A model generated the notes under the pieces. The model made no database searches. It was not told the DNA's origin and worked only from the letters and a program-made list of their open reading frames with translations. A stretch of 64,000 nt of DNA from positions 26,106,227-26,170,226 of the forward strand of contig NC_089863.1 of assembly GCF_036373705.1 (NCBI RefSeq). Direction: 5' to 3'. This stretch comes from Amia ocellicauda. Taxonomy: Eukaryota; Chordata; Actinopteri; Amiiformes; Amiidae. The position numbers and the translations under genes were made by a program. Shown here one piece after another: positions 24,664 to 36,499 of the stretch (position 1 is its first letter; each line of letters begins with the position of its first letter).

Positions 24664-24927
24664 TCACAGCAGATCGAAGTCTAGCAGGTCGATGCTGGCG
24701 ATGGGCTCCCTCCAGTAGTTGAAGGTGTTGTACTCCGACAGCTCCGTGTTGTCTTCCTCCCAACCCTGCGCATTGTGGCCGTCTCTCTTCTTCTTCCCGC
24801 CCTTGCCGCCCTTGATCGAAGACCCGTTGACCAATTCCAGGCCCTCTAGCTCGGCCAGGTCCAGCTCTGGGATCGGCTGCCTCCAGTAGAGGAAGGAGTC
24901 GTATTGGGTGTTGAGGGTGTCCAGCAT
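24664..24927 (-). CDS. MLLT11: MLLT11 / AF1q, transcription factor 7 cofactor
   Basis: Small protein of 87 aa (human AF1q is 90), first found as an MLL fusion partner in leukaemia and expressed in neurons and blood progenitors; it is reported to act as a TCF7 cofactor in Wnt signalling. The coding region is a single exon, as in human. The ATG at 24927 lies 6 bases inside an exon whose acceptor is at 24935-24934 (ACAACAG|TGCAAG), so the 5' UTR continues in an upstream exon. Conserved pieces are QYDSFLYWRQPIPELDLAEL near the N-terminus, with a leucine-rich segment resembling the human nuclear export signal, and EYNTFNYWREPIASIDLL near the C-terminus. The middle is diverged and holds a lysine-rich GGKGGKKKRDG not recalled from human. 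Two copies of a [ST]F-x-Y-W-R-x-P-I motif are visible. Confidence 0.95.
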   Translation of the reverse strand: MLDTLNTQYDSFLYWRQPIPELDLAELEGLELVNGSSIKGGKGGKKKRDGHNAQGWEEDNTELSEYNTFNYWREPIASIDLLDFDLL

Positions 24928-24999
24928 CTTGCACTGTTGTAAAGCAAGAAAAGACACACAGACAAAAAAAAGATGCAAATTGTTAATTGACTTGATTGC

Positions 25000-26194
25000 A
25001 GCGTGACACTGCAACTTGCATCAATCAGTGGTGGTTTGTGGTTACAATTGCTTTGCCATCTATCTCTCCAGGCCCACATTTATTTATACCTATCGGAGGT
25101 GTACAAAAGGTATACCCACTTGTCTAAACACATTAACAGCTTGTAAAAGTAAAGTCTAAATGAAAACACTGTACAAAAAGTTACCTACAACCTAAAGTAA
25201 TGAGGACTTAATTTCAGAAAAAAAAACAAATTACACGGTGCATCCATACTATTTCTGTTTAAATGTAGTAGCCTATGTAAAAGCATTAGTCATTAGGTTT
25301 TGCTTTAAGTGAGCAAACAGATTAAAAAGAATATGAAATCGTGTCCCGTTTCTTTCTATCTTTCTGGATGCTGACGGATTTTAAATTATAGCGCCTTTCT
25401 CGGAATGTTCCAGACGCTGCATAATTTTCACATCTCCCAGATTCCCCAGAGAATCCGCTGTTTGTGAACGGGCCTCTCCTTGCTACTGGGGAGGAATACA
25501 TTAGGCGTTCAATTTAGAGCACTTCTCTCTTTGTGCATTCATTTCCCATCGCCCACCCCCCACCATAAAGAGGGGCTCTTGTCTTGTCGGTCAGCTATGT
25601 CCGATGCGGCCATTCATAGCATTGCCAGGGCCGGGATCCGCTTAGCATGGTTCATCTCCTCAGTTGGCTTTGTGTGATTAATGTCAGTGCTCAATAGTTT
25701 TTAAAATCCATTATTATTCTCTATTTTTGATTCTAGTTACTTACTTGAACGCCGCATAAGAACTGGACACATTAGGATGTAACAATTGATAGCTAATCAT
25801 CCAGCACATGCTAAAATAAATGCGTTTAATAAGTGTTTGCTACTGATGTAACTCTGTAATCCGATTTATTACACAACTAATAGCCCCATAAGTCACCATT
25901 TGGTTTAAGAACAGCATAAAGAAACGCCATTGTCTCTGCTTTTTACATACACACAAGAACCGTCCAGATATTAATAGACATTTTCCATTTTCATTGATCA
26001 AAATAGCGCTTTTAATGATTTACTAATGGGGTTTCTTGTCAAGCAAACGATTCAAATTAAAAAAAAAAACCCTCTATCAAACGCGCAGCATCCATTACAC
26101 CCACCTTCACCCACTCGCCCCCCCACCAAAAAACCCCCCACTTCTCATCGGCCCACACCCAAACCTGTCAGTCTTCAATATAGGGAGAAACGGG

Positions 26195-26227
<33 letters not shown>

Positions 26228-26640
26228 AAACACCTGCCTTTGTATAAAGCCTATTTTTGCTTGTACACAGCATCCCATACATGCATTCATATCATAGCAC
26301 CCTACAATTAGCAAGTGGGTCATGAAATGCCTGTGAATCCTAAAAATAAGCATCCAGCCATTTAACGCACTGGGCAGCACTAGCTAATATATGTATAGCC
26401 TTTATATATAAATGCGCCTATTCGTTGTGCCAATTAATAATTTCCCTATAATACACATTAACACTGAGAACAGAAGTGACTGATTTAAAAGAAAAATGAA
26501 AAAAAAAACTCAATTTCAATATGAATCACTCAATTAATCAATTAATTAATTAATGACGCCTCTCTGTATGAACATGAGATAAGGCAGCAGTGAAATGAGG
26601 ACAATTCCGCCTGGCCGGTTACCGTTTATTCCCCGCAGAT
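25000..26640. other. MLLT11 intron / upstream sequence
   Basis: No coding exon. Contains a C-rich stretch (26100-26165), (TC)n at 26198-26224 and (TTAA)-type repeats near 26530-26553. If the CpG island at 26.7 kb is the promoter, this is MLLT11 intron 1. Confidence 0.4.
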
Positions 26641-26689
26641 GAGAATCTGAGCAGCTCTCCTTTTCAAGCGGTCTCTGCGCCTCCCGTCA

Positions 26690-26930
26690 AAGGACGTCTT
26701 TGTTCGGCCGCTCCGAGCGTCTTGCTGAGCAATGCTCGCCGTGTGCCAGTGCGCAGGCGCGCCGGCCGCACCGCCCCTCTGTCTGCGCCTGCGCCGCCTC
26801 GCTTCGTTCGTTTAGCACAGATGTACGCAGTTCTGCGCGGATCTGCGCGGCTGCACCAATGGGAGCGCTGGGATTGTGCAGCTCTGCGCAACAGAATATG
26901 CAGGCCGGTATCTAAAAATAATCGCATACC
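26690..26930 (-). promoter_or_regulatory. MLLT11: CpG island, probable MLLT11 promoter
   Basis: The most CpG-dense block between MLLT11 and CDC42SE1. Paired NRF1-like motifs occur on opposite strands (GTGCGCAGGCGCGCC near 26750-26763 and TGCGCCTGCGCC near 26781-26793), with repeated TGCGCGG and CTGCGCA. It lies about 1.8 kb upstream of the MLLT11 coding exon, as expected for a non-coding first exon. It could also drive a divergent plus-strand transcript. No donor site was assigned with confidence. Confidence 0.45.
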
Positions 26931-27673
26931 GAGGATAGATTCACACACGGATTTAGAAAGGGTTCAGGGTTTTGACTCCCTGCGTGGGTGTGCGTGTAAG
27001 TCTCTCTCTCTACACACACGCATATGTTTTAGATACACAGACATGTAATTTTTGTATTTAAACATGAGCTTTGCAACTTAAAGATTTAAAAAATGCACAG
27101 TACAGGTTTATAGATGTTTTACATTATGAATATACATTCCATTAGAATTTCGAATGTATTGAAGGCTGTACTGGAATTATTATTTCATATTTCACAGCTC
27201 TGGCAACAAAATAGGTTTGGTTTTCATCGTATGAAAATGTAATTAGCTGGAAATTGTGTTTTAATTATGACATATGTAATGTGTGCTTACTATAGTAATG
27301 CAAACGAAAAATAAGATGTTTCTCTTTTTTAACGTAAGAGTTTAAAACCCTTTGTCTAGGGTAAAAAAAAAATTACTTCAGAATGGTTTTTACTTCGGGA
27401 AAAAACGAAAAGCAAGACGTGTATTGGCTATTTACTTCGAAGTATGACAACAATCATTAGTTTTGCTAAATATTGACTTGCAATTCAATAAAAAAAAAAG
27501 ACATCTATTCTCTGTCCCACCGTGTGGAATATATTCTGGATGAAACTGGTTCTATTGCAAAACATTTCCAAATATTTTTAAAATTGTTATTTAATATCTG
27601 ATTATTACATAGTTCAGTTGGCATTGTATTTTGAGATTTTCCATGTTTATTTAACTTACTAACTACAAATAAA
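26931..27673. other. AT-rich spacer
   Basis: No exon or clear repeat apart from a short (TC) run near 27000 and A-runs near 27363 and 27489. It may include the outer parts of the degraded transposon that follows. Confidence 0.4.
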
Positions 27674-28320
27674 ATGTATGGAGCTGAGGACAGTCTTCAG
27701 CTCGTTGGTTTGTTGTGTTTGGCATTAACTATATTAGTACAATCCCCTGTGCTAACCAGAAGTTATATTCAACAAGGCTATTGTTACACTTACAGGTTTA
27801 TGACACATACAGACCGATGCAGTGTTAGATCGCAGAATGATATGAAACTTGTGGAGCCAGGTTTTGTATTTCAGCCTGAAAGTCTGGAATGTATTGCCAC
27901 CATGATTAATGTTGAAGTCCAAGATTTGATGAATGATTTACTTGCTTTTGCTGGCATTTATGACTCTTTAGCAGCAATCTGTTTAGACAGAGCAAAGCAT
28001 AAAAAAGAGGATAATGTCACACTGTCCGAGTTAAGTTGACTCAGATGAGAGCACTGGTGAGCAGGACTCGCTACACTGCAGTGTAATCAGAAAGTCAATG
28101 TGGTAAATGCATTGCATGTGCACATGTGGCTCATTTGCTCATCACTTATTTGCATCTTTAGTCAGTGCACTGAAACTGCTTTTTACTTTGTCATTCACCC
28201 ATGCTTCTTGTGAACGCAGCTTCTCAATTCTGAAATGGATTTAAACCGCCAGACTGCGCTCTGTGCTGAGGGATGACTATCTTGAGGCTCTTATGCTTCT
28301 GAACATAGAAAAAGATATTC
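27674..28320 (+). pseudogene. Decayed hAT-family transposase
   Basis: An open frame at 27674-28039 (121 codons) shows no motif I recognise. About 170 bp further on, near 28150-28320, a second stretch reads through one stop and encodes the typical hAT C-terminal dimerisation block: HASCERSFSILKW, then LRSVLRDDYLEALMLLNIEKD. CERSFS.LK followed by LR...L..L.LL.IE.D is the signature of hAT-C domains in ZMYM/ZBED-like domesticated and active transposases. The zinc finger and DDE catalytic region are not seen, and a stop and frame breaks separate the pieces. It is non-functional. It could be a relative of the transposase that moved the hAT-type MITEs here, but no shared ends were seen. Confidence 0.65.
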
Positions 28321-28960
28321 AGATCACACATGATGAGGTTATCAAATGTCTGCACACGTGCTTCATCACAGGGACTGAAACGCTTGCTCTGCTTAAATGC
28401 TCATCCTCACTCATCTGATGGTTGAAATATTCATAGTCTGACTCCTAAAAGAGCAGCAGCAGCAGCAGTCAGTTTAATGCAGCAGTAGCAACAGTCAGAG
28501 AAGTGAGTACTGTATTTATTATTGTTATTATTTTAAATTACACATCCATACATGATAGCAAACATATTTCTAACTGCTGGCAACAAGTATGGGTGTGTTG
28601 TGTAATACCTAAGCAAAACATTTCCTATTAAAGACTTTGGGAGCTGCAGGCATTCGTATGAGTTTTGTTTAATGGCGGTTGTTATAAGCTACGTGGTTTT
28701 CATTTCCAATAGCCTAGAGATTATTTCCGAAAAGCGGCCTGTCCTTGTACACTAGCATGCTGGCCTGTGACCCAGCCATGGATATGATTTGGACCTGCTT
28801 CCTTTCCAGTCCATTCTGCGTGTTTCCCCAATCCTAGTGAGCGAGATGTGCATTGAATCTGATGGAAGAAAGGGATGCAACATGAGGTGTAAATATGTAC
28901 ACAGGCTCCTTGGGGGGCCATATCAACCACAACAATAACTACACATTATTTAGAGACCCT

Positions 28961-28963
28961 TAG

Positions 28964-29022
<59 letters not shown>

Positions 29023-29143
29023 GCAGTTATTGCTAATGAATGAATACATGATATTCACAATGTAATAAATTTGTAACACATACACATATAAAGTAAATAT
29101 ACTAATGTGGTTAATACATCACCAATGCTCTACAATTTGAACA

Positions 29144-29198
<55 letters not shown>

Positions 29199-29319
29199 GC
29201 AGTTATTGCTAATGAATGAATACATGATATTCACAATGTAATACATTTGTAACACATACACATATAAAGTAAATATACTAATGTGGTTAATACATCATCA
29301 ATGCTCTACAATTTGAACA

Positions 29320-29371
<52 letters not shown>

Positions 29372-29492
29372 GCAGTTATTGCTAATGAATGAATACATGA
29401 TATTCACAATGTAATACATTTGTAACACATACACATATAAAGTAAATATACTAATGTGGTTAATACATCATCAATGCTCTACAATTTGAACA

Positions 29493-29538
<46 letters not shown>

Positions 29539-29799
29539 GCAGTTATTGCTAATGAATGAATACATTATATTCACAATGTAATACATTTGTAACACATACA
29601 CATATAAAGTAAATATACTAATGTGGTTAATACATCACCAATGCTCTACAATTTGAACAATTATTATTATTATTATATGCAGTTATTGCTAATGAATGAA
29701 TACATGATATTCACAATGTAATAAATTTGTAACACATACACATATAAAGTAAATATACTAATGTGGTTAATACATCATCAATGCTCTACAATTTGAACA

Positions 29800-29866
<67 letters not shown>
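28961..29866. repeat. Satellite of a 124-bp core alternating with (ATT)n
   Basis: Five copies of a nearly identical 124-bp core (starting ATGCAGTTATTGCTAATG and ending CTACAATTTGAACAA) begin near 29021, 29197, 29370, 29537 and 29677. Each is separated by an (ATT)n tract of different length, so the period shrinks from 176 to 173, 167 and 140 bp. (ATT)n also bounds the array on both sides. Cores differ by only a few point changes, so the array is recent. Confidence 0.95.
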
Positions 29867-30099
29867 TCTAAACCTCTTACATCCATTGTTATCAAACAAA
29901 GCGAGCGGTTTTGAAGTGTTGCCACTTTTCACGCCTGGGTGCAGTTCCCGTGATGGCCCAAGGGAGGCGCTCTTCAGAAGAAATGACTTTGAAAAAGCAC
30001 AAAAAAAAAAAAAAAGTTCTCGTTTCAAACCTAAGAATTTCCTGATTGAAAGCTGGGAACCACACCTCGGTGAGTCTGTACAGAGCTGCCGAGTCCGGA

Positions 30100-30187
30100 T
30101 AGTACAGTCCTGCCTGAAAGGAAAAGGGGGAAAAAAGGCTTTTCAGAGGGAATCTGGCCTCTGGACTGAAGTCTGAGACAACCGAGG
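30100..30187 (+). other. CDC42SE1: Possible CDC42SE1 5' untranslated exon
   Basis: A strong donor, GACAACCGAG|GTAAGTGAAG, ends at 30187 on the plus strand, downstream of moderately GC-rich sequence (29925-30000). It is the best donor I see between the MLLT11 promoter and the CDC42SE1 acceptor at 36108. Other donor-like sites exist, for example near 34291. The start is not defined. Confidence 0.2.
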
Positions 30188-30469
30188 TAAGTGAAGAGAA
30201 ACCCAAGTACTTGATGTTGGCGTTTTTGTGTCCCAGCCCGGGACCGGACTGGGTCTGTGCGGGGCTCACACTGAAAAGCCGATCCCTTGTGCGTTTTCTT
30301 AAGTTGGTTGGAGGGGAAGTAGTTCCTGTAACGGATACTTTGTGTCTTTGAGTCGCTGGCAAATGCAGATTGGTGTCAAAATTGTACGTAAAAGTCAATA
30401 ATAACGTGCATGCAGCTGGGACCGAAAATATACAGTTTCCAGTGTTGAACTTGAGCCCCAGGCAGCTAC

Positions 30470-30537
<68 letters not shown>
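30470..30537. repeat. (CA)n microsatellite
   Basis: About 34 uninterrupted CA dinucleotides. It produces long (VC)n open frames on the minus strand that are artefacts. A further (CA)n of about 22 units lies at 32040-32084. Confidence 0.95.
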
Positions 30538-32038
30538 ACCTAAACAATGTAATTAAGAAAATGTAACTCATTTCGCATGTGTTTGCAAACATATATTGTG
30601 TTACAATGGTGCGCTGTGAACTAGATTGTTTTATGGATCATTAACTATAGACACGCAAGGTGCACATTGATGCACATAACGCATGGCATTAAATACTTGT
30701 ATTTATTTCTATATTTTGATTTCATTGATTGATATGGGTGCTGGTAACAAAATATTAACATGATTATGGAAATAAAGTCAAATGTGTGATGGCTAATTAC
30801 AATTAGAGGTCTTCACTTTGTTCTGACTATTAAGACATTAAAAGTTGCAATGTTTCTGTAAAACGTTATAAGTATCATTTCAGATATGACGGATGGTTTG
30901 CCATTTTGTGAACGTCACCGCAGCCTCCTGTCCCAGACTCAGTGATTGTCACGATTATGTCCTGGATTAATAGAGAAAGCGATGCAATTAACGTTTTTGT
31001 CAAATAGGTTTGGGTGGTTTTAACATGCTCAATTGGCTGATCATGTATTGGACGGTAATAAAAACTGAACTTGGAAATGTACTTTTTCCCCTTTAAAATG
31101 TATGATCAGGTTCCAGGCTTATAGTTTTGTCTGTCTTCTTGTATTATTGGACGACGAGGCTTATCAACCTTTTCTGTTACATGTTATGAAAGCAAATCCC
31201 CCTCTTCATCGGACACCTTTAACCCCAAGACGTTTTGCGTATGTCACCATAGTTGTACTGGCCCAAGAAGAGCGCTCATTGTCCTATCGGTCAACCTCCG
31301 GGCAGTTGGTCATCTAGCGGTCCTCACCGCGGCCACAGGCGCCTTCCACACACAGTGGTCTGTGAAATGTAGTCATTTGCTCAGAAAGAGAGCAACAAAA
31401 TCAGCCTTGCTTCGGCCAAGGCCTGTTGACAGCCGCACAAAAAGAAATCTAAAATAAATATGGGAAGCAGGAGTCTATTTGTGTCACCAGCTGGAGACAT
31501 GCCATCTCCCTCCCCGGTCAAATGCACTGACTCCTCGCTCTCCTGTGTTTACCGGGGGAAATTACGTTTGTTTCTCAACCCGTACCAGCTTGTGCAGTCT
31601 GTAACACTTACTACACAACCGAGGCCCCTTTCTTTCATCCCTATCTAGCCGATCTGCTCGGTGTCACCTATAAATAACCCCCTTCCTGTATCTATTGGCC
31701 CATCTGTTTATCTGTCCATTTCCCTCTGTTCACATCTGTCTATCACATTCCCTCAGATCCGCTTTATCCTTTTGGTTAATCATGTATTTTGCCTTTATCT
31801 TGCTGGTGTTGTCAGTTCTTCATTTTGCATCTGTGACAATAAGTATTTCTTTCCCACTGCCTCCGTCTGCTCCAGATGTCCCATTTTCTCTGTCTTGCCT
31901 CATCCCTGACCGCTTTTGTGCTTCAGTTACCGTCAACGTTATGTCATTCAGTCTTGCAGGAGGGTTATCGACTGCTGTTTCATCTATACGTTTACTCTGC
32001 TGTGCTGGTATTCCTTATTCAAATTATTGACACGCCTG

Positions 32039-32087
<49 letters not shown>

Positions 32088-34740
32088 TAACTGCAATCGT
32101 TCCCCACCCTTTCTAAAACATTCAAGCTTCGAGCCAAGGTTCGCTTCGAGCAACGTGCTCCGACACGCACAGGGTTTGTGTCGAGACTGGCGCTTCAGAA
32201 TGCGCGGTGGTCGAAAACCTCCCTTTAAAAGCAAGGCCCTCGAGCCGGAGAACAAAAAGCGTCTAATTTACGGCCGATTCCTGGAACGGAAAAGACCCAG
32301 GGCGGCCGTCGTGCTGCTGTGATGTCCCTCCCTGCCTGAAAGTGCGCGACACATACGTCCCTTTTGAAGTGGTTTGCCCGTTTTCTGCTCGACGCTTTGT
32401 TCTAGTCCTGGATGGGTCGCCTGAGAGTTGAAAGCGTTGCCTCTATTGTTCGGCGTAAATCAGTTTATCATAACAACATAATAAAGATGTCACTCATGCG
32501 GGAAACATTGTTTTCGTCACATTTCATTCTGAGGGATGACCCGTGGCAGATTTCGTACTGTAGTGCACAGAGGTCAGCAGCAGCACGTGTAGACAATGCA
32601 ATCCCAGAAGGCTGCAGCACTTGGCTTGGGTTGGTCTTGTGTGTCTTCCATTACGTCACTGCGCCCCCCTCTGGCGTGACCTCTGACCCGCACAAACGCA
32701 CAAGCGGTACCTGCGTTGGCCTGTGGGCACTCGTCCTCGTTCGGTCTAAATCTGTACACCAAAGGGGCGAGAGCACACCATGCCACACGCTCACAAACCC
32801 ACACACGCCTCCCGTACCAAAAACAACCCGTGATGTAGACCAAACCAAAAATTGCCAAGGTGTTAATATGGAAAGTGCAGCTCTGTTACCTAACTTGGTT
32901 TAGCACCAACCAGGCAGCTATAGGGCTAAAACTTATTGTGTGTGTGTGTGTGTGTGTGAGTGTGTGTGCGTGCTGTTCGATACACTACATGCGTGACCCC
33001 AGCCTTTCCGTTTTCAGCTGGGGATCCCAAGGGATGTTAATGAGCCAATCAGCTTTCCTTATTCAGCCTTGTGTTTTTCTCCGCTATAGGAGGACGTCCG
33101 TTTACTAAGTTCAGGTGTCGAAAAGGCAGAGCGCACCCCGTGTTTTACAAGTCGATGCGAGGAAGGCCTAGAAGAACGATGGGCGGCGGGGTGGTGGATA
33201 TTGTGGCGGGAGTAAATCAGATTGCTACTTTTTTTAATAATGCAGAGTCTAATATTTTTCAAATGTATTTACTTACTGTTTTATTTGAATGAATCTGTCT
33301 TTTGACTGATCTTGTTTAATGTCAGCTAGGCAGAGAGGGAGGGAGACAAGGAGAGACAGACAGAGCGAGAGGGAGACACAGGGGGAGAGTCATGTCATGC
33401 TTATAAAGCTTGCTTTTGAATTCGAGAGAGAGAGGGAGACACAGAGAGTGAGCCTATTTATAGCACGGTTAAAACAGTTGGAAGTGGCCGATGCTCTGCA
33501 AAAAAGCCTTCATTGTGATCCAGCCCCTGCCCCCTGCCCCCACATCTCCTTAAAGAATGGTCTTTCCCTGTCCCCCCCCCCCACACACACACACACTTCT
33601 CTCCCTCGTATGAAAGGCTAATTCTGCACCATGTGCCATGTGTTTATGGACACACTGCTGTCTTTCACTGCGGCCCAGGCCTCTATGACATCACATTTTC
33701 CCTCCACACAGACGCCTCACGATCATGAGATTCAGTTAGAGAATTGTCACCCCCCCACGCCACTCGCCATCCATAGAATGATGCCCCCCCCACCTTAAAA
33801 TTTGTATTTACTTTCCATTTTGTCAAATTTCGAAAATATATTTTTAGATTTGTATTGATGATCATTAATAAATGTAATTCACTTTCTTTGTGCATATGGT
33901 TTCTTCTGTCGAGTCGGAAGCCCCATGGCTGAGCTCTCAATTACTTAATTGAAGTAAGTCTGCTTAGATTTAACTGTTTAAAATCATTAAAAGGCTCTGA
34001 TTTAGGAAATTGTTACTTCAATTAAGGTTCAATTAAGTAATTGAGAGCTCGGTTGGTGTTCTGTGGCTGATTGTGGAAGTCCCTGATGTGTCCTGTCCTT
34101 AAACCTCCTCCCTTTTTGCACTCCCCCCGTAGCCAACCTGTCCTGCTCAAATATGAGACTCTACCCACATTGTACACTTGTCAACTGAGCAGACCAAGAC
34201 TCCCTTTAAATAACTTTGTGATCAATTATCAGGTTTAACAAGTTAGACTTTATCTTCGCCGGTCTCTCTTGATGTCACCATCCAGTGACCGGTAAGAAAC
34301 AGCCAGCGCTCGGTCTGAGCTCATATGCAACAGTCAGCCTGCGGTTTGTGAAAGCGCGTGTCGGCCTGCTAGTGCAGACAGCTGGGCAGTCCGTGTGTGG
34401 AGGAGAGACTTAAGAAACATGGAAAGTTTTGAAGTCTCCCGTGCTTGTGTGTTTATTGAGGGGTGGGTGGGGTGTAGACGGACGGCTTTCTGTGCAGAGG
34501 CGCGATTGGGTGTTGCCACCACAACAGGAAGCTGCTTGCTGGAGAAAAGTGCACTGCGAGGTTTACAAACGCTGGTAGAACGGGCCAGAAGGGGGAAAAG
34601 TGTGGTCAAGGCTATGGTTAGCAAACTTGAGGTGTGTGATTTGGGTGGTGCCTGGTCCTCGTTCCGGTAGACCTCCGCCTCTCTACTAAATCTAATCACT
34701 AATTTCTTCCCAGTCTTTCAAAATTGATACATTGATGATT
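30538..34740. other. Long non-coding stretch, probable CDC42SE1 intron 1 or upstream region
   Basis: No coding exon recognised. Contains (CA)n at 32040-32084, a mildly CpG-rich patch at 32130-32330, (GT)n at 32936-32960, purine-rich DNA at 33325-33450, and an internal fragment of a subfamily B hAT-type MITE at 33931-34056 (both arms of CTCAATTACTTAATTGAA present, both ends lost). Confidence 0.4.
33931..34056. mobile_element. hAT-type MITE, subfamily B, internal fragment
   Basis: GAGCTCTCAATTACTTAATTG at the left and CAATTAAGTAATTGAGAGCTC at the right form a perfect inverted pair about 80 bp apart. AAAATCATTAAAAGGCTCTG between them matches the other copies. Terminal CAGGGG sequences are absent. 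Confidence 0.7.
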
Positions 34741-34749
34741 ATGTCAACT

Positions 34750-34976
34750 GTAGAGTGGTGGTCAGGGCTCTGGACACTGAAGTGGAGGGTCGTGGGTTGA
34801 ATCCCAGGTGGGGGGCACACGCTGTTGTACTCTTGAGCAAGGCACTGTACCCAGAATGCACCAGTACAGACCCAGCTGTGTAAATGTGTCACTGGATGTA
34901 AAAAATAGTGATATATTGTCAAATGTAAGTCACCCTGGATACAGGCGTCTGCTAAGAAATGTAATCATAATAAAAC
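34750..34976 (+). mobile_element. tRNA-derived SINE, copy 1
   Basis: The head has a polymerase III box A-like TAGAGTGGTGGTCAGGG and a box B-like GGGTTGAATCC. The body has GAGCAAGGCACTGTACCCAGAATGC. The tail GTCACCCTGGATACAGGCGTCTGCTAAGAAAT is the LINE2-type tail shared by many fish SINEs, ending in an AATAATAA-like stretch. Confidence 0.75.
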
Positions 34977-35528
34977 TGGGTAGATTCCCACACTGCGAGT
35001 CTGCGAGTCACTGTGAGTGTTCGAGGTCGATGAGTTCATTTTTTTTCTCTCTCTCTCTCTCTCTCTCTCTAATGGCTCTGTCATTTGTTTATTCATTTCC
35101 ACTGTGGGAAATCGAGGGCTTTCCAACTGGGTTCTTGCAGGCTCTGCAAAGGAGACTCAGACGCCGCCGCCATGATGTTGATGTATATTAGACAAGGGGG
35201 AGATCCTGGGGGTTATTTTTAGCATCCCACTTGGATTGGGTTTGTTGTAAGGGTAACCGGGCAGCCAGTGCGTTCCGGTTTGACCTCACTGGGATTTATT
35301 TTTTCTTTTTGCTGCCAATGAAAAACTTCCACCCCCCACGTTGGTCTGAATCACCAGTGACCTCATGTCGTTAGGTCATCAATAAACAGTCTAGACTCCT
35401 TGCCTGTCGGATCTAAATTAGCAGAGCGAGAGAGGACAGTCAGTCAGTAGAAAAGACTAGACTTTTTCAAAAAGAAAGCATTTTGGATTTTTACCCTCCC
35501 CTTTTAAGTGTACTTTTGTACCTGAGGG

Positions 35529-35713
35529 CAGTGGAGTGGCACTCTGGAGTGGAGGGTCGTGCGTTCAATCCCAGAATGCTTGAGCACAGCACTGTCCCAG
35601 AATGCATCCGTACAAACCCAGCTGTAAAAATGGGTCATTGTATGTAAAAATAATGTGATATATTGTAACAAGTCACCCCGGATAAGGGAGTCTACTAAGA
35701 AATGTTATAATAA
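35529..35713 (+). mobile_element. tRNA-derived SINE, copy 2
   Basis: Same family as the copy about 0.6 kb upstream and in the same orientation: GTGGAGTGGCACTCTGG, box B-like GCGTTCAATCCC, body CAGCACTGTCCCAGAATGC, tail GTCACCCCGGATAAGGGAGTCTACTAAG. Several small deletions relative to copy 1. Confidence 0.75.
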
Positions 35714-36108
35714 CAGAACAAAGCTGTCTATAGTCGAATCTGCCCACTGTAACTGATCGTCCGCATCCCGGCGCGTAACATTCCCGCTGGGTTGGATCTT
35801 AACCACATTTAGATTGCAACCATAGCTTCCCTTTCATTTGAGATTGAAGGAAGAGTCTCCTTGGTCTCTGTCAAGGCCTTTTAAGTTTGAAATCCTGAGT
35901 CTGGCGCATTAAAACAGCGGGGAGAGACAGAATTGGGCACTGTGTCCCTACTTCATAGCATGGGGGTCACAGTCAGGCGCATCGGAGGTGTTCAGTTGTC
36001 GCTGTTCTGGTTTTCGGACCAGGTGGGACACGGTAACCCACATGAGAGGAACTTGACTCTCTAACGGCGCCACCATCGCTCAGTGGAATTTGTGTTTGTC
36101 TCGACAGG

Positions 36109-36499
36109 TCGGAACAGAGAACAGCGAAACCGCAAGCAGACGCACCGAAAGAGAGTGAGAGTGAGGATCTGTCGGCAGCCAGGCGGAAGAGAGACGAGAG
36201 AGCATCCGAGGTTTTGGGATTACACCACTGGGAGGCAGAAGGGGGGGCTGAGGAAGGACTTGGATCACTTGGATGGAGTAGCCCCCTAGCAAGGACCCCA
36301 GAGGATTGGATTACTACAGATTGGACCCTCCCCTCCCCCCCCCTTTTTTTTTTCTTTTTCCCCATCCTCCCCTTCCCACTCCCTCCTTTCCTCTTCCCTC
36401 CACCCACTGCCTCTGCCAGTTGAGAGCTGGGAAGAGGTGACTTCAAGGAACCGGGATTTATTAATTTATTTTGTGAATCATTGGTGGAGGACTCCAAAC
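36109..36499 (+). other. CDC42SE1: CDC42SE1 5' UTR part of exon 2
   Basis: A consensus acceptor (TTTGTCTCGACAG|GTCGG) at 36107-36108 opens an exon that runs to the donor at 36554. The leader is about 390 nt and includes a pyrimidine-rich stretch at 36328-36418. Short upstream ATGs exist, so translation may be modulated; this is inference. Confidence 0.5.

Noticed and set aside
28961-29866. A CRISPR-like array of 124-bp repeats
   Set aside because: The spacers are all (ATT)n; this is a compound satellite.
29892-30539. A 215-codon minus-strand frame
   Set aside because: It starts in a (CA)n microsatellite and continues into sequence with no recognised motif; no splice context supports it.
32130-32330. 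A CpG-rich promoter for CDC42SE1
   Set aside because: CpG content is modest and I could not find a good donor immediately downstream; it remains only a possibility.
34750-34820. A tRNA gene, because of box A-like and box B-like sequences
   Set aside because: The region cannot form a tRNA cloverleaf and continues into a SINE body and LINE2-type tail repeated at 35.5 kb.
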